Below, piece after piece: positions 8,626-19,319 of a stretch of 36,036 nucleotides of DNA. The notes beneath the pieces are model-generated. The model was not told the origin of the DNA, ran no database searches, and saw only the letters and a program-made list of their open reading frames with translations. Both the position numbers and the translations under genes were made by a program. The DNA comes from Tissierellaceae bacterium. GTDB taxonomy: Bacteria; Bacillota; Clostridia; Tissierellales; Tissierellaceae. Each line of letters starts with the position of its first letter. Within the stretch, counting starts at the first letter, position 1. Where the stretch lies: assembly GCA_029257065.1 (NCBI GenBank), contig JARIDA010000028.1:1-36036 (forward strand). The letters are read 5' to 3'.

Positions 8626-10104
8626 TTGGAAAATCTAATTAAGATTCACGAAAAGGATAATATAGTAATAGGAATTAAAGATTTGGAGATAGGTTTTGAA
8701 ATCTTTCCAGGGGTTAAACTGAAAGAAAACATTGAAAAAGGCCATAAAATAGCTATTGAAAATATAAAAAAAGGTGAAAATATAATAAAATATGGATATC
8801 CAATAGGACATGCTACAGAGAATATCCAAATGGGAGAATTTGTACATTCCCATAATTTAAAGACTAATTTGGCAGGTGTAGAGGAATATGTATTTGATCA
8901 AAGTTTAAATCCGTTGAATATGGAAGATAAAAATCTCTCCTTCAAAGGATATAAGAGGAAAAACGGAGATGTGGGTATAAGAAATGAACTGTGGATAGTG
9001 CCAACAGTTGGATGTGCAAATGGAATAGGAGAACAGATAATACAAGAATTTAAGAAAAAAGTTGATACTTCTAAAATAGATGGAATTCATATATTTAAGC
9101 ATGATTATGGTTGTTCTCAACTAGGTGAAGATCACAAAAACACAAGAACAATTCTAGCTAATATGACCAAACATGCAAATGCAGGTGGAGTATTAATATT
9201 AGGATTAGGTTGTGAGAATAATAATATAGAAGAATTCAAGAAAAATCTAAATCAATATGACTCAGATAGAGTAAAATTTTTAGTTAGCCAAGATGTAAGA
9301 GATGAAGTTCAAGCTGGTGTGGAAATATTAAAAGAGTTATATGACAATATGCTGGAAGACAAGAGAGAAGCAGCTTCCATTTCTAAGCTTAAAATAGGAC
9401 TGAAATGTGGAGGGTCTGATGGATTTTCTGGTATTACTGCAAATCCATTATTAGGAGAACTATCTGACTTTATAGTGTCACAAGGTGGATCAAGTATATT
9501 AACAGAAGTCCCCGAAATGTTTGGTGCAGAAACTCAATTAATGAGTAGAGCTAAAGATGAAGATGTATTTAGAGATATTGTTCATTTGATAAATAATTTT
9601 AAAGAATATTTTATTCAACACGATCAACCAATATATGAAAATCCATCTCCAGGAAATAAGGCAGGAGGTATAACAACTCTAGAAGAAAAATCATTGGGAT
9701 GCACAGAAAAAGGTGGAATGGCAACTATAGTAGATGTTTTAGACTATGGAGAGATTATATCTAAGAAAGGTCTTAATCTCTTAAACTCCCCAGGTAATGA
9801 TCTAGTCTCTTCAACTGCCTTAGGGGCCTCAGGTTGTCAAATGGTTCTATTTACAACTGGAAGAGGTACACCCTTTTCTACATTTGTACCAACTGTAAAG
9901 ATCTCAACTAATAGTGACTTATATAATAATAAACCTCATTGGATAGATTTTAATGCAGGCAAGTTATTAGAGGGATATAGTATGGAAGAAGTTTTAGAAG
10001 ATTTAACTCAATATATATTGGAAGTAGCTAGTGGAGAAAGGGTAAATTCTGAGATAGGGAATTTTAAAGAAATAGCAATTTTTAAAACAGGAGTTACTCT
10101 ATAA
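8626..10104 (+). CDS. uxaA: Altronate dehydratase
   Basis: UxaA/SAF-like N-terminus and catalytic region (GYKRKNGDVGIRNELWIVPTVGCAN, HDYGCSQLGEDH, GGSDGFSGITANPLLG); TTG start with AGAGGTGATG RBS. Confidence 0.92.
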   Translation: MENLIKIHEKDNIVIGIKDLEIGFEIFPGVKLKENIEKGHKIAIENIKKGENIIKYGYPIGHATENIQMGEFVHSHNLKTNLAGVEEYVFDQSLNPLNMEDKNLSFKGYKRKNGDVGIRNELWIVPTVGCANGIGEQIIQEFKKKVDTSKIDGIHIFKHDYGCSQLGEDHKNTRTILANMTKHANAGGVLILGLGCENNNIEEFKKNLNQYDSDRVKFLVSQDVRDEVQAGVEILKELYDNMLEDKREAASISKLKIGLKCGGSDGFSGITANPLLGELSDFIVSQGGSSILTEVPEMFGAETQLMSRAKDEDVFRDIVHLINNFKEYFIQHDQPIYENPSPGNKAGGITTLEEKSLGCTEKGGMATIVDVLDYGEIISKKGLNLLNSPGNDLVSSTALGASGCQMVLFTTGRGTPFSTFVPTVKISTNSDLYNNKPHWIDFNAGKLLEGYSMEEVLEDLTQYILEVASGERVNSEIGNFKEIAIFKTGVTL

Positions 10105-10107
10105 TGC

Positions 10108-10140
10108 AAAAGAGACTTGTCAGAAGACAAGTCTCTTTTC
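10108..10140. terminator. Bidirectional terminator between convergent uxaA and kdgK
   Basis: AAAAGAGACTTGTC-AGAA-GACAAGTCTCTTTT. Confidence 0.9.
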
Positions 10141-10160
10141 TATATTGTATTTTAATTATA

Positions 10161-11183
10161 TTATCTTTGTACTCTACCAGATGCGTCTCCGCCAACTAAA
10201 GCTTCAACTTCTTCAACTGTAACCATATTAAAGTCACCGTGAATCGTGTGTTTAAGTGCTGATGCTGCTACACCAAACTCTAAAGCATCTTTGAAGTCTT
10301 TGTCTTCAAGTAATCCGTAGATTACACCTGAAGCAAAAGAGTCTCCCCCTCCAACTCTGTCAACAATTCTTACATCATACTCAGTAGTGTGATAGAATTC
10401 TTTTCCATCATATCCACAAGCAGACCAACCATTGTCAGAAGCTGAATAAGATTCTCTTAAAGAACTTATTACATAGTCAAAATCAAATTTATCGATCATT
10501 TCTTTGAAAATACGTTTGTATCCATCAAGTTCTAATTCTCCAGAAGTTACATCTGTATCACCAGGTTTAAATCCAAGTGTTAAATGTGCATCTTCTTCGT
10601 TTCCTATACAAACATCAACATATTGCATTAAATGAGTCATTGTTTCTTGCGCCTCTTCAGGAGTCCATAGATTATGTCTATAGTTTAAGTCTACTGAAAC
10701 TTTAACTCCGTGTTTCTTAGCAGCTATTAAAGCAGCTTCAGTTAATTTTGTAGCTTTTTCTCCTAGTGCTGGTGTAATTCCTGAGAAATGGAACCAACTA
10801 GCACCTTCAAATATTTCGTCAAAATCAAAATCTTCGATTTCAGCTTCAGAAATTGATGAATTAGCTCTATCATAAATAACTTTTGATGGTCTCATAGAAG
10901 CTCCAGTTTCTAAATAATAGATACCTACTCTATCTCCACCTCTAGCGATATAATCAGTGTCTACTCCAAATCTTCTTAAGTGATTTATAGCAGATTGTCC
11001 TATTTCATTTTCAGGTAATTTTGTTACAAAGTGTGCATCATATCCATAATTAGAAAGTGAAACAGCCACATTAGCCTCTCCACCACCATAAATTACATCA
11101 AAAGATTCAGCTTGCACAAATCTTTGGAAATTAGGAGTTGTAAGCCTTAACATTATTTCTCCCATAGTTACTACTTTTTTCAT
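10161..11183 (-). CDS. kdgK: 2-keto-3-deoxygluconate kinase (PfkB family), copy 1
   Basis: MGEIMLRLTTPNFQRFVQAESFDVIYGGGEANVAVSLSNYG and DRVGGGDSFASGVIYGLL PfkB motifs; adjacent to eda. Confidence 0.9.
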   Translation of the reverse strand: MKKVVTMGEIMLRLTTPNFQRFVQAESFDVIYGGGEANVAVSLSNYGYDAHFVTKLPENEIGQSAINHLRRFGVDTDYIARGGDRVGIYYLETGASMRPSKVIYDRANSSISEAEIEDFDFDEIFEGASWFHFSGITPALGEKATKLTEAALIAAKKHGVKVSVDLNYRHNLWTPEEAQETMTHLMQYVDVCIGNEEDAHLTLGFKPGDTDVTSGELELDGYKRIFKEMIDKFDFDYVISSLRESYSASDNGWSACGYDGKEFYHTTEYDVRIVDRVGGGDSFASGVIYGLLEDKDFKDALEFGVAASALKHTIHGDFNMVTVEEVEALVGGDASGRVQR

Positions 11184-11208
11184 AAATTATCCCTCCACAA
11201 ATTATAAG

Positions 11209-11835
11209 TTATTTTCTAGCTTCTTTTATTTTATCAATGAATTCTTTAGCTGTTGAAGTAATATCTTCACTACTTCCTTTAGTAAGTCCGCCACCAACGC
11301 CTACCGCAACACAACCATTTTTAATCCATTGGTCAACATTATCAATATTAACTCCTCCAGTTGGCATTATATTAGCTTGAGGAATTGGTCCCTTAATTGC
11401 CTTAACTATATCTGGTCCAAAAGCACTACCAGGGAATAGTTTAACAATGTCAGCTCCTGCTTCCATGGCTTCGATTATCTCAGAAATCGTCATGCAGCCA
11501 GGCATATAAGGGACTTGGTATCTATTACATAACTTCGCAGTATCCAAATCAAAAGCTGGACTAACTATATATTCAGCACCAGCAAGTAAAGCAATTCTAG
11601 CTGTCTCACTATCTAGTACCGTTCCAGCACCTACAATTAAATCATCTCCAAACTCTTTAACTAAATCTTCTATAACCTTATCTGCACCAGGTACAGTAAA
11701 TGTTATTTCTATAGCATTTACTCCACCTTCCATGCATGCTAGTGTAACTTTCTTAGCTTCTTCACTATCATTTGCTCTTACAACAGCAACAATTCCAGTT
11801 TCTTGAATTCTATTAATTATATTAATTTTCTTCAT
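11209..11835 (-). CDS. eda: KDPG/KHG aldolase
   Basis: GVNAIEITFTVPGA, VGAGTVLD, FPGSAFGPDIVKAIKGPIPQANIMPTGGV motifs. Confidence 0.93.
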   Translation of the reverse strand: MKKINIINRIQETGIVAVVRANDSEEAKKVTLACMEGGVNAIEITFTVPGADKVIEDLVKEFGDDLIVGAGTVLDSETARIALLAGAEYIVSPAFDLDTAKLCNRYQVPYMPGCMTISEIIEAMEAGADIVKLFPGSAFGPDIVKAIKGPIPQANIMPTGGVNIDNVDQWIKNGCVAVGVGGGLTKGSSEDITSTAKEFIDKIKEARK

Positions 11836-11870
11836 AACTATTGACCTCCTAAATTATTATATGTATAATT

Positions 11871-11948
11871 GGTTCCATAAGATGAAACAATATATCTCAT
11901 AGTAAAACCTTCTAGTATCATTATAATAAATAGTTCTGACAATATCAA
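11871..11948 (-). promoter_or_regulatory. eda-kdgK promoter with operator-like motif
   Basis: Minus strand: TTGATA (11948-11943) -N17- TATAAT (11925-11920). Downstream + strand GGTTCCATAAGATGAAAC (11871-11888), i.e. GTTcCAT-AAG-ATGaAAC inverted repeat. Confidence 0.6.
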
Positions 11949-12027
11949 GTATAAAATTAAATATTTTGAAAATTAGAAAATATGTTATAATGGAATATAG
12001 TTTTATAATATGAAATGGAGTGTTAAA

Positions 12028-12780
12028 ATGACAATAGTTAATTCAGTGGATAGAGCTCTTTCAATAGTAGAGTTAATATCTAACCATAGTGATGGTTTAG
12101 GAATAACAGAAATTGGAGAGAAATTAGATTTACACAAAAGTACTGTTCATAGATTACTACAAACTTTAATATACAAAGGTTTTGTTGTTCAAGATAATAA
12201 TAGTAGGAATTATATGATCTCTTTTAAATTGTTTGAGATAGGACAGAGAAAAGTAGAAGGATTAGATATATTGGAAATATCAAAAAAACATATTAAAAGA
12301 CTGGTAAAACAGGTTAATGAAACAGTGCATCTAGTTGTAAGAGATAAAAATGAAGTTGCTTATATAGATAAAATGGAAGCTGATAATACTATAAGCATGA
12401 GTTCTAAAATAGGAAGAAGATCACCAATGTACTCAACTTCAGTGGGAAAAGCTATATTGGCCTATTCGGAAAAATTGGATATTGAAAAAATATGGAAATC
12501 CAGCGAAATAATTAAATTTACAGAAAATACAATAACAGATTATGAAAAGTTTATTGAAGAATTGGATAAAATTAAACAACAAGGATATGCTATAGACAAT
12601 GAAGAGCATGAATTAGGGGTAAGATGTATAGGAGTTCCAGTATTTAATAGATTTGGAGAAGTTGAAGCTGCAATAAGTGTTTCTGGACCGGCTATGAGAA
12701 TGGATAAGGAAAAAATAGACAGAATTAAAAAAGATGTAATGGAATCCGCTAGAGAAATAGGAAGAGAATTAGGATATTAA
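12028..12780 (+). CDS. IclR family transcriptional regulator (KdgR-like)
   Basis: VNSVDRALSIVELISNHSDGLGITEIGEKLDLHKSTVHRLLQTL HTH and IclR effector domain; GGAG at 12017-12020 favours ATG 12028 over tracked 12010. Confidence 0.9.
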   Translation: MTIVNSVDRALSIVELISNHSDGLGITEIGEKLDLHKSTVHRLLQTLIYKGFVVQDNNSRNYMISFKLFEIGQRKVEGLDILEISKKHIKRLVKQVNETVHLVVRDKNEVAYIDKMEADNTISMSSKIGRRSPMYSTSVGKAILAYSEKLDIEKIWKSSEIIKFTENTITDYEKFIEELDKIKQQGYAIDNEEHELGVRCIGVPVFNRFGEVEAAISVSGPAMRMDKEKIDRIKKDVMESAREIGRELGY

Positions 12781-12797
12781 TAAAAGAGGGTGAAAAT

Positions 12798-13463
12798 ATG
12801 TTAAAGAAAATATCTATGAGTAATTATGTATATGAAAAAATTAAAGATCAAATAATTAAATTCGATTTAAAACCAGGCGAGAAAATAAGTGAAAATGAAA
12901 TATCAAATGTATTGGGAGTTAGTAGAACACCTGTTAGAGAGGCTTTTATAAGATTAAAAAAGGATATGTTATTAAATATAATTCCACAAAAAGGAACATA
13001 TGTATCCCATATTGATTTGGATTTAGTAGAAGAAGCTAGATTTATAAGAGAAAGCTTGGAATTAGCAGTATTTCAACTTGCTGCAGAGGATTTCCCAGAG
13101 GAATATATAGTAAAATTAAAAGAAAATATATATTTGCAAGAATTTAAAATAAAAGAAGATCTGTTTATGGACTTTCTTCAGCTAGATGAGAAATTTCATT
13201 CTTTAATATTTGAAGGCTGTAATAAAAGTCTAAGTTGGGATATGATAGAACAACTTAATAGTCAATACAAGAGAATAAGGATGTTAACATTTATAGAAGA
13301 TATGAACTGGGATAAAACTATATCTCAACACAAAGCTTTAGTAGAATATATTGAGTCAGGAGATGCAGATAAAGGTAAAGAAATTCTAAGAGATCATATT
13401 GGAAAACTCAAAGAAGAACAAATAATATTGAAGGAGAAGTATAAGGATTACTTCACAGAATAG
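12798..13463 (+). CDS. GntR family regulator, FCD (FadR-type) domain
   Basis: IKFDLKPGEKISENEISNVLGVSRTPVREAFIRLKKD GntR HTH and a helical C-terminal domain; 17 bp after the IclR gene. Confidence 0.9.
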   Translation: MLKKISMSNYVYEKIKDQIIKFDLKPGEKISENEISNVLGVSRTPVREAFIRLKKDMLLNIIPQKGTYVSHIDLDLVEEARFIRESLELAVFQLAAEDFPEEYIVKLKENIYLQEFKIKEDLFMDFLQLDEKFHSLIFEGCNKSLSWDMIEQLNSQYKRIRMLTFIEDMNWDKTISQHKALVEYIESGDADKGKEILRDHIGKLKEEQIILKEKYKDYFTE

Positions 13464-13464
13464 T

Positions 13465-13493
13465 TTGACAATACAAGTTGAGAATGTTACTAT
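13465..13493 (+). promoter_or_regulatory. Predicted sigma-A-type promoter upstream of uxaC operon
   Basis: TTGACA (13465-13470) -N17- TACTAT (13488-13493). Confidence 0.55.
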
Positions 13494-13658
13494 ATAATTA
13501 ATTGTATTAGTCTTATTTGTTAGTAAAAATAAAGTAATCACTTTATTTTGTAAGTTCCCTTGTATGGTAGTAAACTAGTATATTATAAGGGGATATACTT
13601 AAAAGATAATAAGCATTATTACTTCTATTAAAATTAATAGTACTCAGGAGGTTTCAAA

Positions 13659-15062
13659 ATGAACAAGTTTATGAAAGAGGATTTTCTATTAGAGACAAAA
13701 GAAGCAGAGATTTTATATGACAATTATGCTAAGGATATGCCAATAATTGATTTTCATTGCCATCTATCTCCAAAGGAGATTGCGGAAGACAAAAAGTATA
13801 AAAATATAACAGAAATATGGTTGGATGGAGATCACTACAAATGGAGGGCAATGAGAGCAAATGGTATAGAGGAAAAATACATAACAGGTGACGCTTCAGA
13901 CTATGAAAAATTCATGGCTTGGGCAAAAACTATGCCATATTGCTTAGGGAACCCACTATATCATTGGTCCCATCTAGAACTTAAAAGATATTTTGGTATA
14001 GATGAATTACTAAATGAATCAACAGCAGATGATATATGGAATAGGACAAAAGAACTATTAGAAAAAGATGATTTTTCAGCTAGAAGATTATTAGAAAGAC
14101 AAAAAGTAGAAGTTGTATGTACAACAGATGATCCAATAGATAGTTTAAATTACCATAGGGATATAAGAGAAGATAAGGATTTTAATATTAAAGTATTGCC
14201 TACTTTAAGACCAGATAAGGGAATTAAAATAGAGAATGATGAATTCCTAGACTGGATGGATAAATTGGCTAAAGTATCAGATATAGAGATAAAAAATTAT
14301 GAAGATTTCTTAAAAGCACTGGAAAACAGAGTGGATTTTTTCCATGAAAATGGGGCTAGAGTATCAGATCACGGACTGGATACATTATTATATATGGATG
14401 CAAGTCTAGAAGAGGTTATAGAGATATTTAATAAGAAATTAAATGGAGAAGTTCTTACAAATGATGATATAGCTAAATATCAAGGATACACAATTATCCA
14501 ATTAGCTAAGATGTATAATGAGAGAAATTGGGTTATGCAATTACATTTAGGAGCAATAAGAAATAATAATAAGAGAATGTTTGGTAAATTAGGTCCAGAT
14601 ACAGGTTTTGACTCCATAGGAGACCAATTAATTGCAAGACCATTATCAGATTTAATGAACAGAATTGAAGATAATAGTGGACTACCAAAGACAATATTAT
14701 ATACTTTGAATTCCGGATATAATGAAATAATAGCAACTATGATTGGAAATTTCCAAGATGGGAAAACACCAGGGAAAATACAATTCGGTTCAGGTTGGTG
14801 GTTCCATGATCAAAAAGATGGAATGGAAAAACAATTAACCGCATTGGCAAATTTTGGAATGCTTAGAAGATTTGTAGGAATGTTAACAGATTCGAGAAGT
14901 TTCCTTTCATATACAAGACATGAGTACTTTAGAAGAGTATTGTGTAATCTAGTAGGAAATTGGATGAATAATGGTGAAGTTCCTTATGACTACAATTTAA
15001 TAGGAAGTATGATAGAAGAAATCTGCTACTATAATTCAATAGATTATTTTGAATTGGATTAA
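13659..15062 (+). CDS. uxaC: Glucuronate isomerase
   Basis: PIIDFHCHLSPKEIAEDK, WLDGDHYKWRAMRANG, WVMQLHLGAIRNNN, GSGWWFHDQKDGM motifs; AGGAGG RBS. Confidence 0.95.
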   Translation: MNKFMKEDFLLETKEAEILYDNYAKDMPIIDFHCHLSPKEIAEDKKYKNITEIWLDGDHYKWRAMRANGIEEKYITGDASDYEKFMAWAKTMPYCLGNPLYHWSHLELKRYFGIDELLNESTADDIWNRTKELLEKDDFSARRLLERQKVEVVCTTDDPIDSLNYHRDIREDKDFNIKVLPTLRPDKGIKIENDEFLDWMDKLAKVSDIEIKNYEDFLKALENRVDFFHENGARVSDHGLDTLLYMDASLEEVIEIFNKKLNGEVLTNDDIAKYQGYTIIQLAKMYNERNWVMQLHLGAIRNNNKRMFGKLGPDTGFDSIGDQLIARPLSDLMNRIEDNSGLPKTILYTLNSGYNEIIATMIGNFQDGKTPGKIQFGSGWWFHDQKDGMEKQLTALANFGMLRRFVGMLTDSRSFLSYTRHEYFRRVLCNLVGNWMNNGEVPYDYNLIGSMIEEICYYNSIDYFELD

Positions 15063-15086
15063 TATAGACCTAAAGAGGTGTTAGAC

Positions 15087-16256
15087 TTGGAAACGAATAA
15101 AAATAATAGAATTATATATAGTTGTTACTATGCGTTTTTTATAAATGGTGTTATTGCTCTAATATTTGGAGCAATAATGCCCTATATATTATCGGATTTT
15201 AATATAGGATACGATAAAGGTGGATTACTACTTTCAATGCAATCAGCAGGGAATTTAGTTGCCAGTACCTTAGCTGGAATGGTAGTAATTTACTTTGGTT
15301 TGAAAAGAGCAGCTGTAACATTATCAGCAATGACAGTTATAGGATTTGTAAGTATGTTATTTACTAAAAATCCAGCATTTCTATTGATTCCTTTTTTCTT
15401 AACAGGATTGGGAAGGGGAAGTATTAGTAATATATCTAACACAATTGTCAATGATGTAAGTGGTGGAGATGCAGGTAAGTTGAATGTACTACATACATTT
15501 TTTGCAGTGGGAGCATTTATGGCACCTTTCTTTGCATCATGGGCATTTAGTAGAGGATATGCTTGGCAATATATTATTGGTGTAATATCAATATTAGCAG
15601 CCCTTGTAGTTTTAAATTTCATGTCTTTAAAAATTGAAGATGGAAAAGAAGAGATAAAAGAAGATGAACAGAGTAAATCATCAGATTTAAGTTTTTTGAA
15701 AAATATAGATTTTTATGTATCAAGTGGAATATTATTCTTCTATGTAGGAGTAGAATATGCAGTGAATGGTTGGATAGTAACATATCTAAAGGATACTGGA
15801 TTAATGACTACTACTATGGCACAGACAATATTATCCTTATTATGGATAGTAATTATATTTGGAAGATTATTTACAGCTAGAATATCAAAAAGAGTGGACA
15901 ATACAAGTATATTGTTGGCAAGTGCTACAGGAACAATAGTGTTTTTTGGAATATTTTTAATGCTATCAAATATATGGGGAATAATTTTTTGTATATTAGG
16001 ATTAGGATTTTGTTTGTCTGCAATATATCCAACTACAATATCCAATGTAGGTTCAGTGCTTCAGGGCTCAAGCTTAGCTATGGGAGGTTTATTAGGAGCA
16101 GCAGGTTTAGGTGGAATACTAATGCCTTATATTACTGGATTAGTAGCTGAGATGAAGGGGATAGCCGGAGGTATGATGGTTATATCTGTAGCTGTAATTT
16201 GTATGTTCCTATGTACATTGGTTAATAAGATTAGAAGACAAAGAAGAGTTATTTAA
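15087..16256 (+). CDS. MFS transporter, probable hexuronate/sugar-acid uptake
   Basis: About 12 hydrophobic segments; located in the uxaC-uxuA-uxuB operon. AAAGAGGTG RBS suggests TTG 15087 rather than tracked GTG 15078. Confidence 0.8.
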   Translation: METNKNNRIIYSCYYAFFINGVIALIFGAIMPYILSDFNIGYDKGGLLLSMQSAGNLVASTLAGMVVIYFGLKRAAVTLSAMTVIGFVSMLFTKNPAFLLIPFFLTGLGRGSISNISNTIVNDVSGGDAGKLNVLHTFFAVGAFMAPFFASWAFSRGYAWQYIIGVISILAALVVLNFMSLKIEDGKEEIKEDEQSKSSDLSFLKNIDFYVSSGILFFYVGVEYAVNGWIVTYLKDTGLMTTTMAQTILSLLWIVIIFGRLFTARISKRVDNTSILLASATGTIVFFGIFLMLSNIWGIIFCILGLGFCLSAIYPTTISNVGSVLQGSSLAMGGLLGAAGLGGILMPYITGLVAEMKGIAGGMMVISVAVICMFLCTLVNKIRRQRRVI

Positions 16257-16269
16257 AGGAGGAAATGAT

Positions 16270-17322
16270 TTGAAATTATCGTTTAGATGGTATGGTTTAG
16301 ATGACCCAGTAACTTTGCAAAATATAAGGCAAATACCAACTATGGAAAGCATTGTAACAGCTATATACGATGTTCCAGTAGGTGAAGTTTGGGAAATGGA
16401 AAAGATAAATGATTTAAAGCAAGTGGTTGAAGATTCAGGATTAAAATTTGATGTTATTGAAAGTGTTCCGGTTCATGAAGATATAAAATTGGGAATTGGA
16501 AAAAGAGATGAATATATTGAGAATTATAAAACAAATATTAGAAATTTAGGAAAAGCAGGAATAGAAGTTATCTGTTATAACTTTATGCCTGTGTTTGATT
16601 GGACTAGATCAGAATTAAATAAGGAATTAGAGGATGGTTCCACAGCATTAGTTTATTATCAAGATGAAGTAGATAAAATGGATCCATTAAAGGGAGAATT
16701 ATCCTTACCAGGATGGGATTCTAGCTATACAAAAGAGGATTTAGAAGAATTATTTGCAGAATATAAAAAAGTGGATAAAGAAAAGCTATGGGAAAATCTA
16801 GAATATTTCTTAAAGGAAATCATACCAGTAGCAGAAGAGAGTGGAGTTAAAATGGCAATACACCCAGATGATCCACCATGGTCAATCTTTGGGTTACCAA
16901 GAATAATCACTACTGAGGAAAATATAGATAGATTCTTAAAAATCGTAGATAGTGAGTACAATGGTCTAACTTTATGTACAGGTTCATTGGGAAGTGGATC
17001 ATTTAATGATATACCAGCTATGGTAGACAAATATGCTGCAATGAATAGAATACATTTTATGCATATCAGAAATATAAAGTTAACTGGAGAGAGAAGTTTT
17101 GAAGAAACAGCTCATCCTTCATCCTATGGATCACTGGATATAGTTAAAATAATGGAAGCACTATATAAAAATGATTTTGATGGATATATAAGACCAGATC
17201 ATGGAAGAATGATTTGGGATGAAACAGGGCGTCCAGGATATGGATTATATGATAGAGCATTAGGTTCAACATATATAGCAGGTATATGGGAAACATTAGA
17301 AAAAACATATAACAAGGAGTGA
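16270..17322 (+). CDS. uxuA: Mannonate dehydratase
   Basis: [51 protein letters not shown] motifs; TTG start with AAGGAGG RBS. Confidence 0.95.
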   Translation: MKLSFRWYGLDDPVTLQNIRQIPTMESIVTAIYDVPVGEVWEMEKINDLKQVVEDSGLKFDVIESVPVHEDIKLGIGKRDEYIENYKTNIRNLGKAGIEVICYNFMPVFDWTRSELNKELEDGSTALVYYQDEVDKMDPLKGELSLPGWDSSYTKEDLEELFAEYKKVDKEKLWENLEYFLKEIIPVAEESGVKMAIHPDDPPWSIFGLPRIITTEENIDRFLKIVDSEYNGLTLCTGSLGSGSFNDIPAMVDKYAAMNRIHFMHIRNIKLTGERSFEETAHPSSYGSLDIVKIMEALYKNDFDGYIRPDHGRMIWDETGRPGYGLYDRALGSTYIAGIWETLEKTYNKE

Positions 17323-17326
17323 TTAT

Positions 17327-18181
17327 ATGAAATTACCTTTCAAGGTGGATTTAAAAGACAAAGTAGCGGTTGTAACAGGTGGAACAGGGGTATTAGGTAG
17401 TGTATGGGTTGATGCTCTTGCACAGTGTGGAGCGAAAGTAGCAGTATTAAGTAGAAGCCAAGAGAGTCTAGATAAAAAGGTAGAAGAAGTTGAAGCTTTA
17501 GGTGGAACAGCTATAGGAATTCCTACAGATGTTTTAGATAAAGACAGTATTGCAAATGCTAGAAAGATTGTTAATGAAGAATTTGGACCATGTGATATAT
17601 TGATTAATGGTGCAGGAGGAAATCATCCAAAGGGAACAACAACCAAGGAATATATGTATGAGGAAGATTTAAACTCAGATAGTGATGACATAACATTATT
17701 CGACCTGACTGAAGAGGGTATAGGATTTGTACTTGATTTAAACTTTTTAGGAACATTTTTGCCAACTCAAGAATTTGTAAAGGATATGGTTGGTAGAGAA
17801 GGTTGTAATATAATAAATGTATCATCTATGAATGCATATACACCTTTAACAAAAATTCCAGCTTATTCAGGAGCAAAAGCTGCAGTATCAAATTTAACAG
17901 AATGGTTAGCAGTTCATTTATCAAAAGTTGGAATAAGAGTTAACGGAATAGCACCAGGTTTCTTCTTAACCAGCCAAAATGAAGAACTACTGTTAAATAA
18001 AGATGGTAGCTTAACAGAGAGATCAGATAAGATAATAGGAAGCACTCCTATGGAAAGATTTGGAAAACCAGAGGAACTGGTAGGTGGACTATTATTCTTA
18101 GTTGATGAAAATGCTTCAAGTTTTGTAAATGGAGTAGTAATTCCAATAGATGGAGGATTTGCTGCATATTCAGGAGTATAA
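17327..18181 (+). CDS. uxuB: SDR-type D-mannonate oxidoreductase/fructuronate reductase (YjmF-like)
   Basis: Rossmann TGGTGVLG, NGAGGNHPKGTT, YSGAKAA motifs; directly follows uxuA, as in B. subtilis uxuA-yjmF context. Confidence 0.85.
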   Translation: MKLPFKVDLKDKVAVVTGGTGVLGSVWVDALAQCGAKVAVLSRSQESLDKKVEEVEALGGTAIGIPTDVLDKDSIANARKIVNEEFGPCDILINGAGGNHPKGTTTKEYMYEEDLNSDSDDITLFDLTEEGIGFVLDLNFLGTFLPTQEFVKDMVGREGCNIINVSSMNAYTPLTKIPAYSGAKAAVSNLTEWLAVHLSKVGIRVNGIAPGFFLTSQNEELLLNKDGSLTERSDKIIGSTPMERFGKPEELVGGLLFLVDENASSFVNGVVIPIDGGFAAYSGV

Positions 18182-18199
18182 TAAAATATAAAAAAATCC

Positions 18200-18238
18200 A
18201 AAAAAGATTCTACAATTTAAAATTGTAGAATCTTTTTT
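18200..18238. terminator. Bidirectional terminator between convergent uxuB and second kdgK
   Basis: AAAAAGATTCTACAATT...AATTGTAGAATCTTTTT with T-run. Confidence 0.9.
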
Positions 18239-19274
18239 ATGTGTATAGAATCATATCTAGAAAACTATCAGCTTTAAGATCATAAGCTTCTTTAGCTTTT
18301 ATCATATTACTATCTCCATGGATTGTATGCTTTAATATAGAAGTATATAGTCCGAAATCCAGTGCTTTTTCTAAATTATCTCCTTCTATTAAACTATGTA
18401 TTAATCCAGCAGAAAAAGAGTCCCCTCCCCCAATTCTATCTACTATTCTGATTCTCTTTTCATCTGTGTAGAAAAAATTACTTCCATCATGTCCACAAGC
18501 GGATAGTGTATTATCTGATGCAGAATGAGATTCTCTAATAGTGGAAACTATATATTTAAAGTTATATTTATCTATAAGTTGTTTAAAAAGTTTTTCATAT
18601 AGATGAAGTTCATATTCTTTTTCATTCATATCCGTGTTTATGTAATTGTGTTTATTATAAAAAGGCATATCCTCATCATTTCCCAAATAGGCATCTATAC
18701 ATATATCCACATAGGGAAACATTCGTATCATATGTTTTTGAGCCTCTTCTGGACTCCATAAGTTTTTTCTAAAATTCAAATCACAGGAAACTAAAATATT
18801 ATATTTTTTAGTATATTTTAATATTTTCAATAATAATCTCCTAGGCTTTTCCCCTAGTGCAGGTGAAATACCTGAGAAGTGAAACCAATTAGCATCTTTA
18901 AAAATAGAATCTAAATCAAAGTCTGATAGATCAATATTTGAAAAAGAAGTATCTTTTCTATCATATATTATTTTAGATGGTCTTAAACTAAAGCCCTTTT
19001 CATGATAATAGACACCTATACGCTTTTTATCTCTAGATATATTGTCAATATTAACTCCCGACTTTTTTATAGACTCAAGAGCAGACTCTCCTATAGGATT
19101 ATCTGGTAAGCTACTAATGTGATGGGTGTCGTGTCCAAATCTGGATAAAGAAATGGCAACATTAGCCTCAGCTCCTCCATAATCTGCTTCAAAAGAATTG
19201 GCCTGTATAAATCTTTTATAATTAGGTGGAGTAAGTCTTAATAGAACTTCTCCAAAGGTAACTATTTTTTTCAT
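18237..19274 (-). CDS. 2-keto-3-deoxygluconate kinase-like PfkB sugar kinase, copy 2
   Basis: Homologous to the kdgK at 10161-11183 over its length (TFGEVLLRLTPPNYKRFIQANSFEADYGGAEANVAISLSRFG; DRIGGGDSFSAGLIHSL). GGAGGG RBS favours ATG 19274 over tracked 19295. Confidence 0.85.
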   Translation of the reverse strand: MKKIVTFGEVLLRLTPPNYKRFIQANSFEADYGGAEANVAISLSRFGHDTHHISSLPDNPIGESALESIKKSGVNIDNISRDKKRIGVYYHEKGFSLRPSKIIYDRKDTSFSNIDLSDFDLDSIFKDANWFHFSGISPALGEKPRRLLLKILKYTKKYNILVSCDLNFRKNLWSPEEAQKHMIRMFPYVDICIDAYLGNDEDMPFYNKHNYINTDMNEKEYELHLYEKLFKQLIDKYNFKYIVSTIRESHSASDNTLSACGHDGSNFFYTDEKRIRIVDRIGGGDSFSAGLIHSLIEGDNLEKALDFGLYTSILKHTIHGDSNMIKAKEAYDLKADSFLDMILYT

Positions 19275-19319
19275 AAATCTCCCTCCATTTAACAATAAGG
19301 TTTACCACTATGCGAAACC

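Noticed and set aside
13526-13549. Definite terminator call for the AAAATAAAGT/ACTTTATTTT hairpin
   Set aside because: No T-run beyond the stem and position downstream of a promoter make the role ambiguous; left as a finding rather than a feature.
15290-16045. Minus-strand ORFs of 110 and 101 aa opposite the MFS transporter
   Set aside because: Antisense to a clear coding gene with no family motifs; typical of AT-rich antisense open frames.
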